Shown here: piece by piece, positions 45,725-53,690 of the stretch
Layout of the letters: each line of letters begins with the position of its first letter
How positions within the stretch are numbered: the first letter of the stretch is position 1
Source: Chitinophaga caeni
GTDB lineage: Bacteria > Bacteroidota > Bacteroidia > Chitinophagales > Chitinophagaceae
Assembly: GCF_002557795.1 (NCBI RefSeq)
Contig: NZ_CP023777.1
Span: 3,481,001 to 3,545,000, forward strand
DNA length: 64,000 nt
Direction of reading: 5' to 3'
Notes under the pieces: model-generated
What the model was told of the DNA's origin: nothing
The model's database searches: none
The model's input: only the letters and a program-made list of their open reading frames with translations
Translations under genes and position numbers: made by a program

Positions 45725-46483
45725 TTATTTAGAATTGGATCCAGGTAAGAATCTTTCTTTTTGGCGATGCCATTTTTCCAGCGCGTTGCCGGGTGTTTTT
45801 GCAATTTTATTCTCTACCTGGGATAATTTGTAACGGGTGTCCTTTCTCAAGCCTTCGAGGTATTCCATCTTTTCCTGTAATTCGGGGCTCGCCTGTGTTT
45901 TCAAGCTCACCCGGTTTTGATCATCCACCTCGCTGTCATCCCTTCTTAATGCTTGTTTGAATTCCTTTTCTGCTTGTTCCACTAGGTTTCTTTCCTCTTC
46001 TTCCGATTTGGCTATATACTCGTCATAAACTTTGTCTACCGGCATCCGCACTACATTTTGTGCCCCTTTCTCCAAATAGCTATCCAGGAAAACGGGCTCC
46101 TCTTCATCGGCGTCCAAGATAATGATGTAGCTCCCCGGGTTCGCTCTTTTTTTTAATTCAGAAACAAATTCCTCTGAAATATCGAAAGCCTGTACCTCTC
46201 CGTAGGCTCCAACAAGCATGCCGAAGGTAGCGCCGATAACAACGCCAATCGGGCCTCCTAATAATCCAACTAAACCACCTATGGCAGTACCGGTAATCGT
46301 ACGCCATCCTTCCTCCGGATCATCGGTATCCGTTAATACTTTTATTTCCTGGCCGTCAAGAACTTTTAACAATACTTTCCTGTAGATGATGATATCATGA
46401 ATTTCCTGTAAATCTTTTAAATGTTGCCAGGCGTCGTGGGCAGATTCCTTCTTGGCGTAGGAGGCTACTATTACATTTTCCAT
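45725..46483 (-). CDS. DUF1269-like membrane protein with glycine zipper
   Basis: The 252 residues open with a ferredoxin-like strand-helix pattern (ENVIVASYAKKESAHDAWQH), then a glycine-zipper membrane hairpin at about 88-117 (GTAIGGLVGLLGGPIGVVIG). A second alpha/beta part and a long, highly charged coiled-coil tail follow. The first 170 residues fit DUF1269 proteins, which are often stress-induced; the charged tail is an extension. It is first gene of the cluster with two YtxH-like proteins and the AI-2E-type protein. Confidence 0.7.
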   Translation of the reverse strand: MENVIVASYAKKESAHDAWQHLKDLQEIHDIIIYRKVLLKVLDGQEIKVLTDTDDPEEGWRTITGTAIGGLVGLLGGPIGVVIGATFGMLVGAYGEVQAFDISEEFVSELKKRANPGSYIIILDADEEEPVFLDSYLEKGAQNVVRMPVDKVYDEYIAKSEEEERNLVEQAEKEFKQALRRDDSEVDDQNRVSLKTQASPELQEKMEYLEGLRKDTRYKLSQVENKIAKTPGNALEKWHRQKERFLPGSNSK

Positions 46484-46654
46484 TGCTAAAGGTTTTTACA
46501 CTTAAACTATCTGTATTATAACGTGTTGCAAAAGGGGATTGTTCAATAATGCGGGCTGTATAAAGTGTAAAATTTATTAGCATATGACATAAGTCGTTAA
46601 ACATCAAAACATTTACAAAGCGGCCTTTGTTAATATCAAATAAAACAATGCGCC

Positions 46655-47170
46655 ATGGGAAAGTTAGTTTTTCTGTCGGGGATATTATGCATGTTGTTGA
46701 TCCCCAATTGGGTATCGGCCCAACAATCTTCCAGTGGGAGCGAGGATGAACTCGCTATTGTACAAGCGATATAGAAGAAAGCGAAAAGAGACCTTATCAA
46801 GGAGTATATGAAGTTGGATTCCACGAAGGGGGGCGCTTTTTGGAAAGTCTATGATAAATATGAAAATAGCCGTAAAGGAATTATCAATAACCGGTTGAAT
46901 ATCTTGAAGGACTATGCAGATGAATATAAAACATTAAATGATGCCGAGGCAATCAACTTGGCCAACAGGGCCATCAAGAATAAGCTAGCCGCCGAAAAGC
47001 TGAATAAGAAATACTTAAAGCGTTTTAGTAAAGCGATCGGGGGTAAAGGAGCCGCCAAATTCATGCAATTAGAGAATTACATTCAAACCGTTATCAGTAG
47101 TTCGATCCAGGAACAATTGCCTTTCATCGATGAATTGCAAGAAGCACAAGCGGCGGCCCTGGATATGTAA
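46655..47170 (+). pseudogene. Secreted protein gene split by an in-frame amber codon
   Basis: From the ATG at 46655 the frame encodes a normal signal peptide (MGKLVFLSGI ... VSAQ, about 23 residues) and 16 more residues, then a TAG at 46772-46774 (codon 40). The same frame goes on, without another stop, for 131 codons that include helical, Lys-rich sequence (KKAKRDLIKEYMKLDSTKGG ...). An intact product would be 171 residues. A restart at the ATG at 46808 would give 120 residues without a signal peptide. The family is unknown; the pattern resembles small helical exported proteins. One point mutation would explain the stop. Confidence 0.75.
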
Positions 47171-47172
47171 TA

Positions 47173-47628
47173 TTATTTTTCGCCGGAATTATTGTAATAG
47201 GTAAAGTCATTGGTGATCTTCCCGTTCTCTATCTTAAATATTGAGCAGATAGGCAGTGTAAACGTGGTACTGTCAGGTAATGTGCCACGGGAGATAAATT
47301 CTACGATCATATAATCATCGCCCGATGGATACATATTGATGATAGTATCATTTACATCGGGTATGCCTTGTTGTAACGCCGTGTATTTGTGTATAATTTG
47401 TTCATGTGTTTGATACACTAATCCCTGGCCCAATGATGGGTCCTTGAAAGCCGCGGTGTCACTGTACATAGCTGCCATACTTTTCCAATCATGTTGGTTG
47501 AAGTTATCGAAATATTCATTGATCAATGCAGAATGCGTGTTCACGGTATCTTCTGCCGGGATACGATCTTGATTACATGCACAAAACGTAAGCGTCATCC
47601 CGAATATAGGGGCAATGAAGTATTTCAT
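47173..47628 (-). CDS. SnoaL/NTF2-like lipoprotein
   Basis: A 151-residue protein with a lipoprotein signal (lipobox LTFCAC, Cys near 18) and an NTF2-like alpha+beta cone domain: LINEYFDNFNQHDWKSMAAM near 36-55 and DPSLGQG are typical of SnoaL-like folds. Members bind small ligands or act as isomerases; none can be specified. It converges with the interrupted gene, two bases apart. Confidence 0.8.
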   Translation of the reverse strand: MKYFIAPIFGMTLTFCACNQDRIPAEDTVNTHSALINEYFDNFNQHDWKSMAAMYSDTAAFKDPSLGQGLVYQTHEQIIHKYTALQQGIPDVNDTIINMYPSGDDYMIVEFISRGTLPDSTTFTLPICSIFKIENGKITNDFTYYNNSGEK

Positions 47629-47675
47629 GGGATCATGATTTTATAAAAGATAAATAATTTTTCGAATTTAAATGA

Positions 47676-48206
47676 TTACCAACCTATGTAGGGAGGTGGT
47701 TTGATTCCTTTTAACCTTAAATAAACGATCACTTGCCCCAAGTGATGTGATTGGTGGTCGTGTAAGAGTATCAGTATCTGCCGCTTTGTTTTAGGTCCCG
47801 CGAAGAACTTCACGATGTCATCAAGTTCGGAGGCTTGCAATTGTTGATGTGCTTTCAGTCCGCTGGCATAAGCATCTTTCAACACTTGGATCACACCGGC
47901 TTTATCAAGATTTTCGGCATCGAGTTTAGGAACAGTCCCGCCATTCATTAAATAACTGTTGGAAAGCCATTGTATATTTTGGGCGATATGTACCATTTGT
48001 TCTTTAAAGCTCATTTGTTCTGGCACCGGTTTGAAATCGTAATATTCCTCCGGCATTAATTCCGCCATTTTTAACGCGTAACCCGTTGCGTTTTGCCACT
48101 TTACGGAAAGCTGGCTCAATAGGCTGTCTTTTTGCTGCGCCTGCGCCTTACTACTGCATAAAAACGTAACAAAGGCGAGTAGGAGACTTGTATAAATGAT
48201 CTTCAT
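47676..48206 (-). CDS. Exported DinB-family protein
   Basis: A 176-residue four-helix-bundle protein of the DinB/YfiT type, which commonly binds a metal through three His residues. Candidates are H in MVHIAQN (near 92) and the pair in HDHQSHHLGQVIVYLRL (near 150). A signal peptide (about 23 residues, ending AQAQ) puts it in the periplasm, unlike most DinB proteins. Possible roles are thiol transfer or hydrolase activity; none is shown. Confidence 0.85.
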   Translation of the reverse strand: MKIIYTSLLLAFVTFLCSSKAQAQQKDSLLSQLSVKWQNATGYALKMAELMPEEYYDFKPVPEQMSFKEQMVHIAQNIQWLSNSYLMNGGTVPKLDAENLDKAGVIQVLKDAYASGLKAHQQLQASELDDIVKFFAGPKTKRQILILLHDHQSHHLGQVIVYLRLKGIKPPPYIGW

Positions 48207-48341
48207 AGAATTTGAATGTAGTTATAAAAAATGGCATTATATTGAAAGTAACGTTATTCGAATATAAGAAATCATTGTTGATCAACTTACAACTTTCGAG
48301 ATTTGCCATTTTATTGACCGTAGTAAAATCCCTAAACCTGT

Positions 48342-49394
48342 TTAAGAACAGATTCCCAGCCTGTAATATTGTCCCCGCGTCGCTTGCTGCAAAGCTTCGT
48401 CAATTTGCTCCAAAGGAAATTCCTTGCCTACTAAGCCGTCAAAAGGATATTTTCGTCGATGTTTTTTTATAAAGTTTATGGCTTGGGCCAAGTCATCCGG
48501 CGTGTAGTTATGAAGACCTTTAATAGTTAATAAATTTTTAACGATCATTTCAGCATTTACAAGGGTGGCAGGTTGGGAATATACAGCGCCCACCCAAACG
48601 GCGGTTCCCCCTGTATTTAAACACGATAAGCCTCTTTCCATTACGGCGGGAACGCCGGTTGTATCAATTACGATATCAAATTCTTTGGTAACCGGGGTGT
48701 TTTCTGCACCGAATCTTGTAGCCATTTCCAATCTTCCCCGGTTAATATCCATCGCTACCACCTTGGCCGCCGCAGCTTCTTTGGACATTGCACATGCTGA
48801 AAGGCCAAGCATGCCGCATCCGGTAACCAGCACATTTTTGTTTTTCACATTTCCTGCAAGGCGAAGGGCCCCGGCTATAGTAGCATGGGTGCAGTTGATC
48901 GGGGCCGCCTCCCGGGGTGTTAGGCTCCCCGGTAATTTGAAAATGGCCGTCCCTTTTTTCAATACACAATGCGTTGAGAAACCCCCGTTCAATCCATCTT
49001 CCAAGGTAAATTCTTGATGTCCATATTTATATAAGCCCGGTGATTTTTGCGGCATGCCCCTCAAGGCCATCGTGTTTCCATGGGGATCGAATGCATACAC
49101 GCACCAGGTAACCAGGTCGCCAACCTGCAAATTTTCACCTGCGAAGTCGGTATCTATGCCCGTTCCTTTCGCGGTAATTCTACCGATAATTTCATGTCCC
49201 AAAACGCAAGGCATGGGGCCATGACGTCTTCCGAGGTAAGTATGGACATCGCTCGTGCAGATCGTGGTGTATTCTATTTTAACCAGCACTTCTTCGTTCG
49301 AGGTGGTTGGGATGGGTATCGTTACCGCTTCTAATGGTTTTCCTACGTCGCTAAATACCATCGAGGTTGCATATGCAGGGCTTGGATTACACAT
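48342..49394 (-). CDS. Phosphonate-catabolism-associated alcohol dehydrogenase, lacking structural zinc
   Basis: This MDR dehydrogenase (350 residues from 49394) matches in pattern the family called putative phosphonate catabolism associated alcohol dehydrogenase (TIGR03366). Catalytic-zinc residues are present (TICTSDVH, LGHE, APINCTHA) and the cofactor motif is VTGCGMLG. In the structural-zinc loop, relatives carry four Cys before and in GLPQKC, whereas here the stretch reads DPHGNTMALRGMPQKS, with none. The frame is open to 49424, but a -7 element overlaps that ATG, so 49394 is preferred. It is divergent from the transporter-hydrolase operon of the same pathway. Confidence 0.82.
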   Translation of the reverse strand: MCNPSPAYATSMVFSDVGKPLEAVTIPIPTTSNEEVLVKIEYTTICTSDVHTYLGRRHGPMPCVLGHEIIGRITAKGTGIDTDFAGENLQVGDLVTWCVYAFDPHGNTMALRGMPQKSPGLYKYGHQEFTLEDGLNGGFSTHCVLKKGTAIFKLPGSLTPREAAPINCTHATIAGALRLAGNVKNKNVLVTGCGMLGLSACAMSKEAAAAKVVAMDINRGRLEMATRFGAENTPVTKEFDIVIDTTGVPAVMERGLSCLNTGGTAVWVGAVYSQPATLVNAEMIVKNLLTIKGLHNYTPDDLAQAINFIKKHRRKYPFDGLVGKEFPLEQIDEALQQATRGQYYRLGICS

Positions 49395-49421
49395 ATTGAT
49401 AAGTCTTGAAATTGATTGAAT

Positions 49422-49429
49422 CAAAGGTA
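49422..49429 (-). promoter_or_regulatory. -7 element of the phosphonate-type dehydrogenase gene
   Basis: TACCTTTG on the minus strand matches TAnnTTTG and lies 27 bases before the ATG at 49394. No clear -33 TTTG is seen, which would fit a promoter that needs an activator. Confidence 0.45.
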
Positions 49430-49460
49430 AAATATTGAGCCCCTAATTGAAAATAAATTT

Positions 49461-49489
49461 ACTAATAGTAAAATTATTTAACTATTAGT
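49461..49489. promoter_or_regulatory. Palindromic operator candidate in the phosphonate-type divergent region
   Basis: ACTAATAGT (49461-49469) and ACTATTAGT (49481-49489) form a perfect 9-bp inverted repeat with 11 bases between, giving a centre-to-centre distance of 20 (two helical turns). It lies between the divergent dehydrogenase and transporter genes, 32 bases upstream of the -7 element of the former. The XRE-cupin protein encoded at 51613 is the natural candidate to bind it. Confidence 0.6.
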
Positions 49490-49549
49490 TCATATTCAGT
49501 TAACATGCTTTGTGCTTTGTAGTATTAATTTTATGGCTGTTAAAAGGAA

Positions 49550-50854
49550 ATGGAAGAAATGTTCAATAAAATATTTAATTTTACAAATAGTAAAAATTGG
49601 TCGAGTGCATATTTGATAATTGCCGTATTTATTTGTTATACGGGAATGTATGCCGTTAGGAAATCCTTCTTGGCAGGTCAATTTACCGGGCTGGACTTTG
49701 GGTATGGTTTGGATGCCAAGACGATCTTGGTGTTAAGCCAGGTATTAGGGTATATGCTGTCGAAGTTTTTCGGGATCAGGATCGTGTCGGAAATGAAGAA
49801 GGAGCATAGGGTTTCCTGGTTGACCGGGCTGGTCTCATTCGGCTTGTTGATGCTCGCGGTATTTGCCTGGGGCCCGGGGCTTGTTAAAGTAGCAGCTTTG
49901 TTTCTTAATGGCTTATCATTGGGAATCGTATTCGGAATCGTCTTTTCATTCATCGAGGGAAGGAAGAATACCGAGCTGCTGGCAGCTGCCTTGAGCGCGA
50001 CATTTATTTTTTCCACCGGATTGGTAAAAACCACGGGCTTGGTATTGATGCAAGATTTTAACTTGGGTGAGTACCAGGTGCCCTTTTTGACGGGTTTACT
50101 ATTTTTTCCACTTTTCCTGTTATCTGTTTGGGTGTTAAATAGGACAGGGGCGCCGGATGATTCCGATATCCGAGAACGTGTGCAAAGGGTACCCATGTAC
50201 CGTGAAGATCGCAGGCAATTTTTGATCCAAAATGGCACCGGTTATTTCGGTTTGGTCGCGATATATATCGTGCTAACCGTGGTACGGGATTTCAGGGATA
50301 ACTTCGTAGTTGAATTTTGGGCCGAGCAAGGTTTTTCGAAAGCGCCGCAAGTAGTAACATTAACAGAAATTCCGGTGGCTGTTTCCGTACTGCTGGTAGC
50401 ATCGGCCGGCGTATTAATCAGGAACAACAAAACTGCTTTTAATGTGGGCATGTGGCTGATGATGTTGAGCGCCCTGTTGATGTTATGCTCCACGATGCTG
50501 TTTAATTGGGGTAGGATGAACGCGGTTGTATGGATGATCGTGAGTGGCATCGGGGTGTATTTGCCTTACATATTGTTTCATTGCCTGGTGTTTGAGCGTT
50601 TGGTAGCCCTCTTGAAATTTAAAGGGAATGTAGGCTTCTTGTTTTATATGGCTGATGCCTTCGGGTACCTGGGGAGTGTTGCCGTGTTGGTTTTAAAAGA
50701 GGTGTTGGGATTCCATCAATCCTGGTCTGTTTTTTTCGTAAACATGAACCTTGAAGCGGCTTCCTGTATCTTGTTGATTACAGTATTCGTGACTTGGTAT
50801 TTTAATAAAAAATTTGCTAAGAAAAGTGCTGCAGGAGTATTGAATTATACTTGA
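49550..50854 (+). CDS. DUF5690-type major-facilitator-like transporter
   Basis: A 434-residue inner-membrane protein with about twelve hydrophobic helices and a charged central loop (APDDSDIRERVQRVPMYRED, near 205). Its first helices (VFICYTGMYAVRKSFLAGQF) resemble the organophosphate:phosphate antiporter branch of MFS and the DUF5690 family. It is followed 20 bases later by a phosphonatase-like hydrolase gene, so it may import a phosphonate or phosphate ester. The substrate is inferred from context only. Confidence 0.8.
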   Translation: MEEMFNKIFNFTNSKNWSSAYLIIAVFICYTGMYAVRKSFLAGQFTGLDFGYGLDAKTILVLSQVLGYMLSKFFGIRIVSEMKKEHRVSWLTGLVSFGLLMLAVFAWGPGLVKVAALFLNGLSLGIVFGIVFSFIEGRKNTELLAAALSATFIFSTGLVKTTGLVLMQDFNLGEYQVPFLTGLLFFPLFLLSVWVLNRTGAPDDSDIRERVQRVPMYREDRRQFLIQNGTGYFGLVAIYIVLTVVRDFRDNFVVEFWAEQGFSKAPQVVTLTEIPVAVSVLLVASAGVLIRNNKTAFNVGMWLMMLSALLMLCSTMLFNWGRMNAVVWMIVSGIGVYLPYILFHCLVFERLVALLKFKGNVGFLFYMADAFGYLGSVAVLVLKEVLGFHQSWSVFFVNMNLEAASCILLITVFVTWYFNKKFAKKSAAGVLNYT

Positions 50855-50874
50855 GCGTTTAAATTAAATACATA

Positions 50875-51576
50875 ATGAAAGACATTAAGATGGTCGTTTT
50901 CGATATGGCTGGAACGACGGTAGATGAAGATAATATTGTTTACAAAACAGTACATAAAGTTTTAGTGGATGAGGGCTGCCCGGTGTCATTGCAGGAAGTT
51001 TTGAAACATGCTGCCGGTAAAGAGAAGTTTCAAGCTATTAGGGATGTAGTGGCTTCCGTTAGCGGGCTGCCAGATCCGGAAGGGATCGCTTGCCGTGCAT
51101 TCGCTCAGTTTAAAATTACCTTGGAGCAACAGTATGATCATGTACAAATAAAGGGTTTCGATGGCGTGGAACAGTTATTTGCGAAACTGCGGGCGGGCGG
51201 CGTAAAAGTTGTTTTGAACACGGGTTATAGCAAGATGATTGCCCATAAATTATTGACAAAACTAGGTTGGGAAACCGGTACTCACATCGATGCATTGGTA
51301 ACCGCGGATGATGTGGCGCGCAGCAGGCCCTACCCGGATATGATCTTCAAGGCGATGGCATTATTTGACATAAATAACCCGGCTTTAGTTTTAAAAGCCG
51401 GCGATTCTGATGTAGATATCATGGAGGGTAAGAATGCCGGTTGCGGTATGACGGTTGGGGTATTGAGCGGGGCGCAGGGTAGATTGCAATTGGAGGCCGC
51501 GGCTCCTGATTATATCTTTGACAAGCTAACAGGTATCGAAAGTCTTTTGCATGTTCACGGGCTACCCGGGATTTAG
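50875..51576 (+). CDS. Phosphonatase-like HAD hydrolase
   Basis: A 233-residue HAD-superfamily enzyme with nucleophile Asp in VVFDMAGTTVDE (D9; the AGTTVD stretch is the phosphonatase-like signature), Thr/Ser motif LNTGYS near 113-118 and motif III/IV with AGDSDVDIMEGKNAG near 182. The pattern matches the family called phosphonatase-like hydrolase (TIGR03351), which acts on phosphonate-derived substrates. True PhnX uses a cap-domain Lys; I cannot place that here. It lies 20 bases after the transporter gene in one operon. Confidence 0.88.
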   Translation: MKDIKMVVFDMAGTTVDEDNIVYKTVHKVLVDEGCPVSLQEVLKHAAGKEKFQAIRDVVASVSGLPDPEGIACRAFAQFKITLEQQYDHVQIKGFDGVEQLFAKLRAGGVKVVLNTGYSKMIAHKLLTKLGWETGTHIDALVTADDVARSRPYPDMIFKAMALFDINNPALVLKAGDSDVDIMEGKNAGCGMTVGVLSGAQGRLQLEAAAPDYIFDKLTGIESLLHVHGLPGI

Positions 51577-51612
51577 GTGTTGCTAGGATTTCTAATTTTG
51601 TTTTCGGAAGTT

Positions 51613-52197
51613 TTAGGTTGTCGAGAGGGTGTTATTGAAAAAATATATTACTAGCATTTTGCAGGGTATTTTCCCGTTGTTGACAGGGACATGGGGAACC
51701 CTGCCGTCGAAAAATAAGGTATCTCCTTCGTGCAACAATACTTCGTCATCACCGATTTGATAAGAACAATCGCCGGAAAGGATGAGTTTCATTTCATAAG
51801 CATCGGTTTCGACTTTTTCCCTTTTTGATCCCGGTTGAATATCTAGCAGGATGGCTTCGAAGCCTATGGAGATGAATTGTTTGCCGAAAAGGTACCTGTA
51901 TTCAAAACCAATGGCTTCGTCTTCCTTTTCAATGACGCTATGCTCAGATTTCCGCGTTATGATATATTTCTTTTCTTCATGCTGCGGCAAGCCCTGGAAA
52001 AATCCAGGGACATCGATTCCCAAAGAATGAATAATGCTGATTAATACGGGTAGGGAAGGGATGGTTCTCCCGTTTTCTACCCTTGAAATCAAGCCGTTGC
52101 TTACACCGCTACTACTAGCGATATTGTGGATCGTGAGATTGTTTTTCTTACGCAATTCCTTGATACGCTTGCCTATGCCAACGATGTAATCTTCCAT
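51613..52197 (-). CDS. XRE-family regulator with C-terminal cupin domain
   Basis: The 194 residues have an N-terminal helix-turn-helix (8-65; NLTIHNIASSSGVSNGLISR is the HTH core) and a C-terminal cupin barrel (about 105-190; VLLHEGDTLFFDGRVPHVPV). The cupin probably senses a small metabolite. It converges with the phosphonatase-like gene, so it is likely the local regulator; the palindrome at 49461-49489 is a candidate binding site. Confidence 0.93.
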   Translation of the reverse strand: MEDYIVGIGKRIKELRKKNNLTIHNIASSSGVSNGLISRVENGRTIPSLPVLISIIHSLGIDVPGFFQGLPQHEEKKYIITRKSEHSVIEKEDEAIGFEYRYLFGKQFISIGFEAILLDIQPGSKREKVETDAYEMKLILSGDCSYQIGDDEVLLHEGDTLFFDGRVPHVPVNNGKIPCKMLVIYFFNNTLSTT

Positions 52198-52275
52198 GGT
52201 GGTTGGTGGTTTGAATACTTAACAAATTTCTACAATGATGGGGAAAGTTCAAAATGCGGGCGCTGAAACAGGGGA

Positions 52276-52310
52276 TAAAAAAAGTGCCAATCCATAGCAG
52301 GAATTGGCAC
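52276..52310 (-). terminator. Terminator of the tRNA-Arg pair
   Basis: On the minus strand GTGCCAAT pairs with ATTGGCAC (8 bp, loop of 11), followed by T7 and A. It lies 11 bases after the second tRNA-Arg. Confidence 0.88.
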
Positions 52311-52320
52311 CGTATTTTCG

Positions 52321-52394
52321 TGACTCCGTCAGGATTCAAACCTGAAACCTTTTGATCCGTAGTCAAATGCTCTATTCAGTTGAGCTACGGAGCC
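52321..52394 (-). tRNA. tRNA-Arg(ACG), second of the pair
   Basis: A 74-base cloverleaf with acceptor GGCTCCG/CGGAGTC, discriminator A, D arm AGCTCAACTGAATAGAGC, anticodon arm TTTGA-CTACGGA-TCAAA (anticodon ACG, read as ICG) and a T arm with GGTTTGAATCC. CCA is not encoded. It lies 13 bases after a near-identical gene and shares its promoter. Confidence 0.96.
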
Positions 52395-52407
52395 ATCTTA
52401 ATTTTTG

Positions 52408-52481
52408 TGACTCTGTCAGGATTCAAACCTGAAACCTTCTGATCCGTAGTCAGATGCTCTATTCAGTTGAGCTACAAAGCC
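52408..52481 (-). tRNA. tRNA-Arg(ACG), first of the pair
   Basis: A 74-base cloverleaf with acceptor GGCTTTG/CAGAGTC, discriminator A, anticodon arm TCTGA-CTACGGA-TCAGA (anticodon ACG) and the same D and T arms as its neighbour. The two differ mainly in stem pairs that stay compatible with pairing (acceptor and anticodon stem). Confidence 0.96.
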
Positions 52482-52502
52482 ATTCGTTTCAATAACGGAG
52501 TG

Positions 52503-52533
52503 CAAATATAGTGGGAATGATTTAATTTCCAAA
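52503..52533 (-). promoter_or_regulatory. Promoter of the tRNA-Arg pair
   Basis: On the minus strand, TTTG (52530-52533) and TATATTTG (52503-52510) match the Bacteroidota -33/-7 consensus with 19 bases between. The -7 element ends 21 bases before the first tRNA. Confidence 0.85.
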
Positions 52534-52550
52534 CATTTATAAAAAAATAT

Positions 52551-53438
52551 TTACGCCATTTCTTTTGAAATCGCCATGATCGCCGTATTCAATTCCCTTT
52601 TAATCGTCCTAGCCAATTCCTTATTTTGATTCGGTAATAATAATTGCACTTTAAACTTGACCAGGTCCTTCTTGATATCAAGTGTTTTTAGCGAGAAGCT
52701 CTGTTCCGAAATATTATTCTTGATAGATGGTGCAATTGCTTTTTTCAATTGCAGCTCCAGCTCTTCCGGAGATTGTGCATGCTTGATATCCAGTTCAAAT
52801 TCTATCGAAAGCTTCTTGATGTTTTGTTTGGATTGGTTGGTGATAATGCTCGTGAAGATGACAGAATTGGGCAACAATACTATATCATCGTCATCATTTT
52901 GCAACACGATATTGACCAGGGTGATATCCAAGATTTTCCCTTTATAATCATCTATCCTGATATGATCTCCCAATGATAATTGATCGCTGAACATAATGAT
53001 CAAACCATTAATCATGTTGGCAATATAATCCTTCGACAAGATCGCGATAGCTGCCGCAACGATTGTAATGCTGGTAATAAACTGCGATAGGTCATAGCCA
53101 AACACAATTATTAAGCTCAGCACGATAAACGTAGTATTTAATACGGACGATATCCTGTTTAGACCGAGTACAAAATTGTCTCTTGTCAAAGGTGGGAGAT
53201 TATGTTTCCTGGTATACCAAGAAATTAATACTAACCTGCTCAGGCTTATAACCAGGTTAGCTCCCAGGAAGAACATCAAGCCATCCATTACCCTGGTTAC
53301 CCAATTGTATTTGGCAAACCAATCAACATGATTCAACTTGACATACACCAACGCGATGTACACGATAAGTTTTACAATAAAAATAAGCCTATCATTCTTG
53401 GTTTGTTTCTTATTATAAGTTGCCTGATCTTTTGCCAT
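52551..53438 (-). CDS. MscS-family mechanosensitive ion channel
   Basis: A 295-residue inner-membrane protein with four hydrophobic helices (about 20-150) and the MscS core: the pore helix region SKDYIANMINGLIIMFSDQL (near 133-152), the beta domain (HIRIDDYKGKILDITLVNIV) and the cytoplasmic alpha/beta part. Members release solutes upon osmotic downshift. It appears monocistronic, with a -7 element TAACTTTG at 53486-53493. Confidence 0.93.
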   Translation of the reverse strand: MAKDQATYNKKQTKNDRLIFIVKLIVYIALVYVKLNHVDWFAKYNWVTRVMDGLMFFLGANLVISLSRLVLISWYTRKHNLPPLTRDNFVLGLNRISSVLNTTFIVLSLIIVFGYDLSQFITSITIVAAAIAILSKDYIANMINGLIIMFSDQLSLGDHIRIDDYKGKILDITLVNIVLQNDDDDIVLLPNSVIFTSIITNQSKQNIKKLSIEFELDIKHAQSPEELELQLKKAIAPSIKNNISEQSFSLKTLDIKKDLVKFKVQLLLPNQNKELARTIKRELNTAIMAISKEMA

Positions 53439-53485
53439 GCATGAATAGGATTAATGGTATTACAAATGGAAGTATCGATATTTTA

Positions 53486-53517
53486 CAAAGTTAATCATTC
53501 CAAGTTCGGGCGGCAAG
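53486..53517 (-). promoter_or_regulatory. Candidate promoter of the MscS-type gene
   Basis: On the minus strand TAACTTTG (53486-53493) matches TAnnTTTG, with CTTG (53514-53517) 20 bases upstream. It gives a leader of about 40 bases. Confidence 0.55.
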
Positions 53518-53615
53518 TTTTATAACGGGTAAGCGATGAAAAGAAAAGTGCGGGTAGTAAAAAAACGGAGTATACCCGCTTTAAACAAACAATGATCCTG
53601 AAAATTTTTTAATCC

Positions 53616-53653
53616 AATCCGTGAAATCGCGGAATCCCTACAAATCCGTGAAC
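53616..53653 (+). repeat. Short ATCCGTG-type intergenic repeat, copy 5
   Basis: AATCCGTGAAATCGCGGAAT and a closing AAATCCGTGAAC match copies 1 and 2 closely. It abuts the tRNA-Leu copy 2 terminator, as copy 3 abuts that of copy 1, and so belongs to the duplicated block. Confidence 0.7.
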
Positions 53654-53688
53654 AAAAAAGGGAAGAGATCCATGAACCTCTTCCCTTT
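53654..53688 (-). terminator. Terminator of tRNA-Leu copy 2
   Basis: The same 11-bp stem and T-run as at 17484-17518, on the other strand. Confidence 0.9.
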
Positions 53689-53690
53689 AG

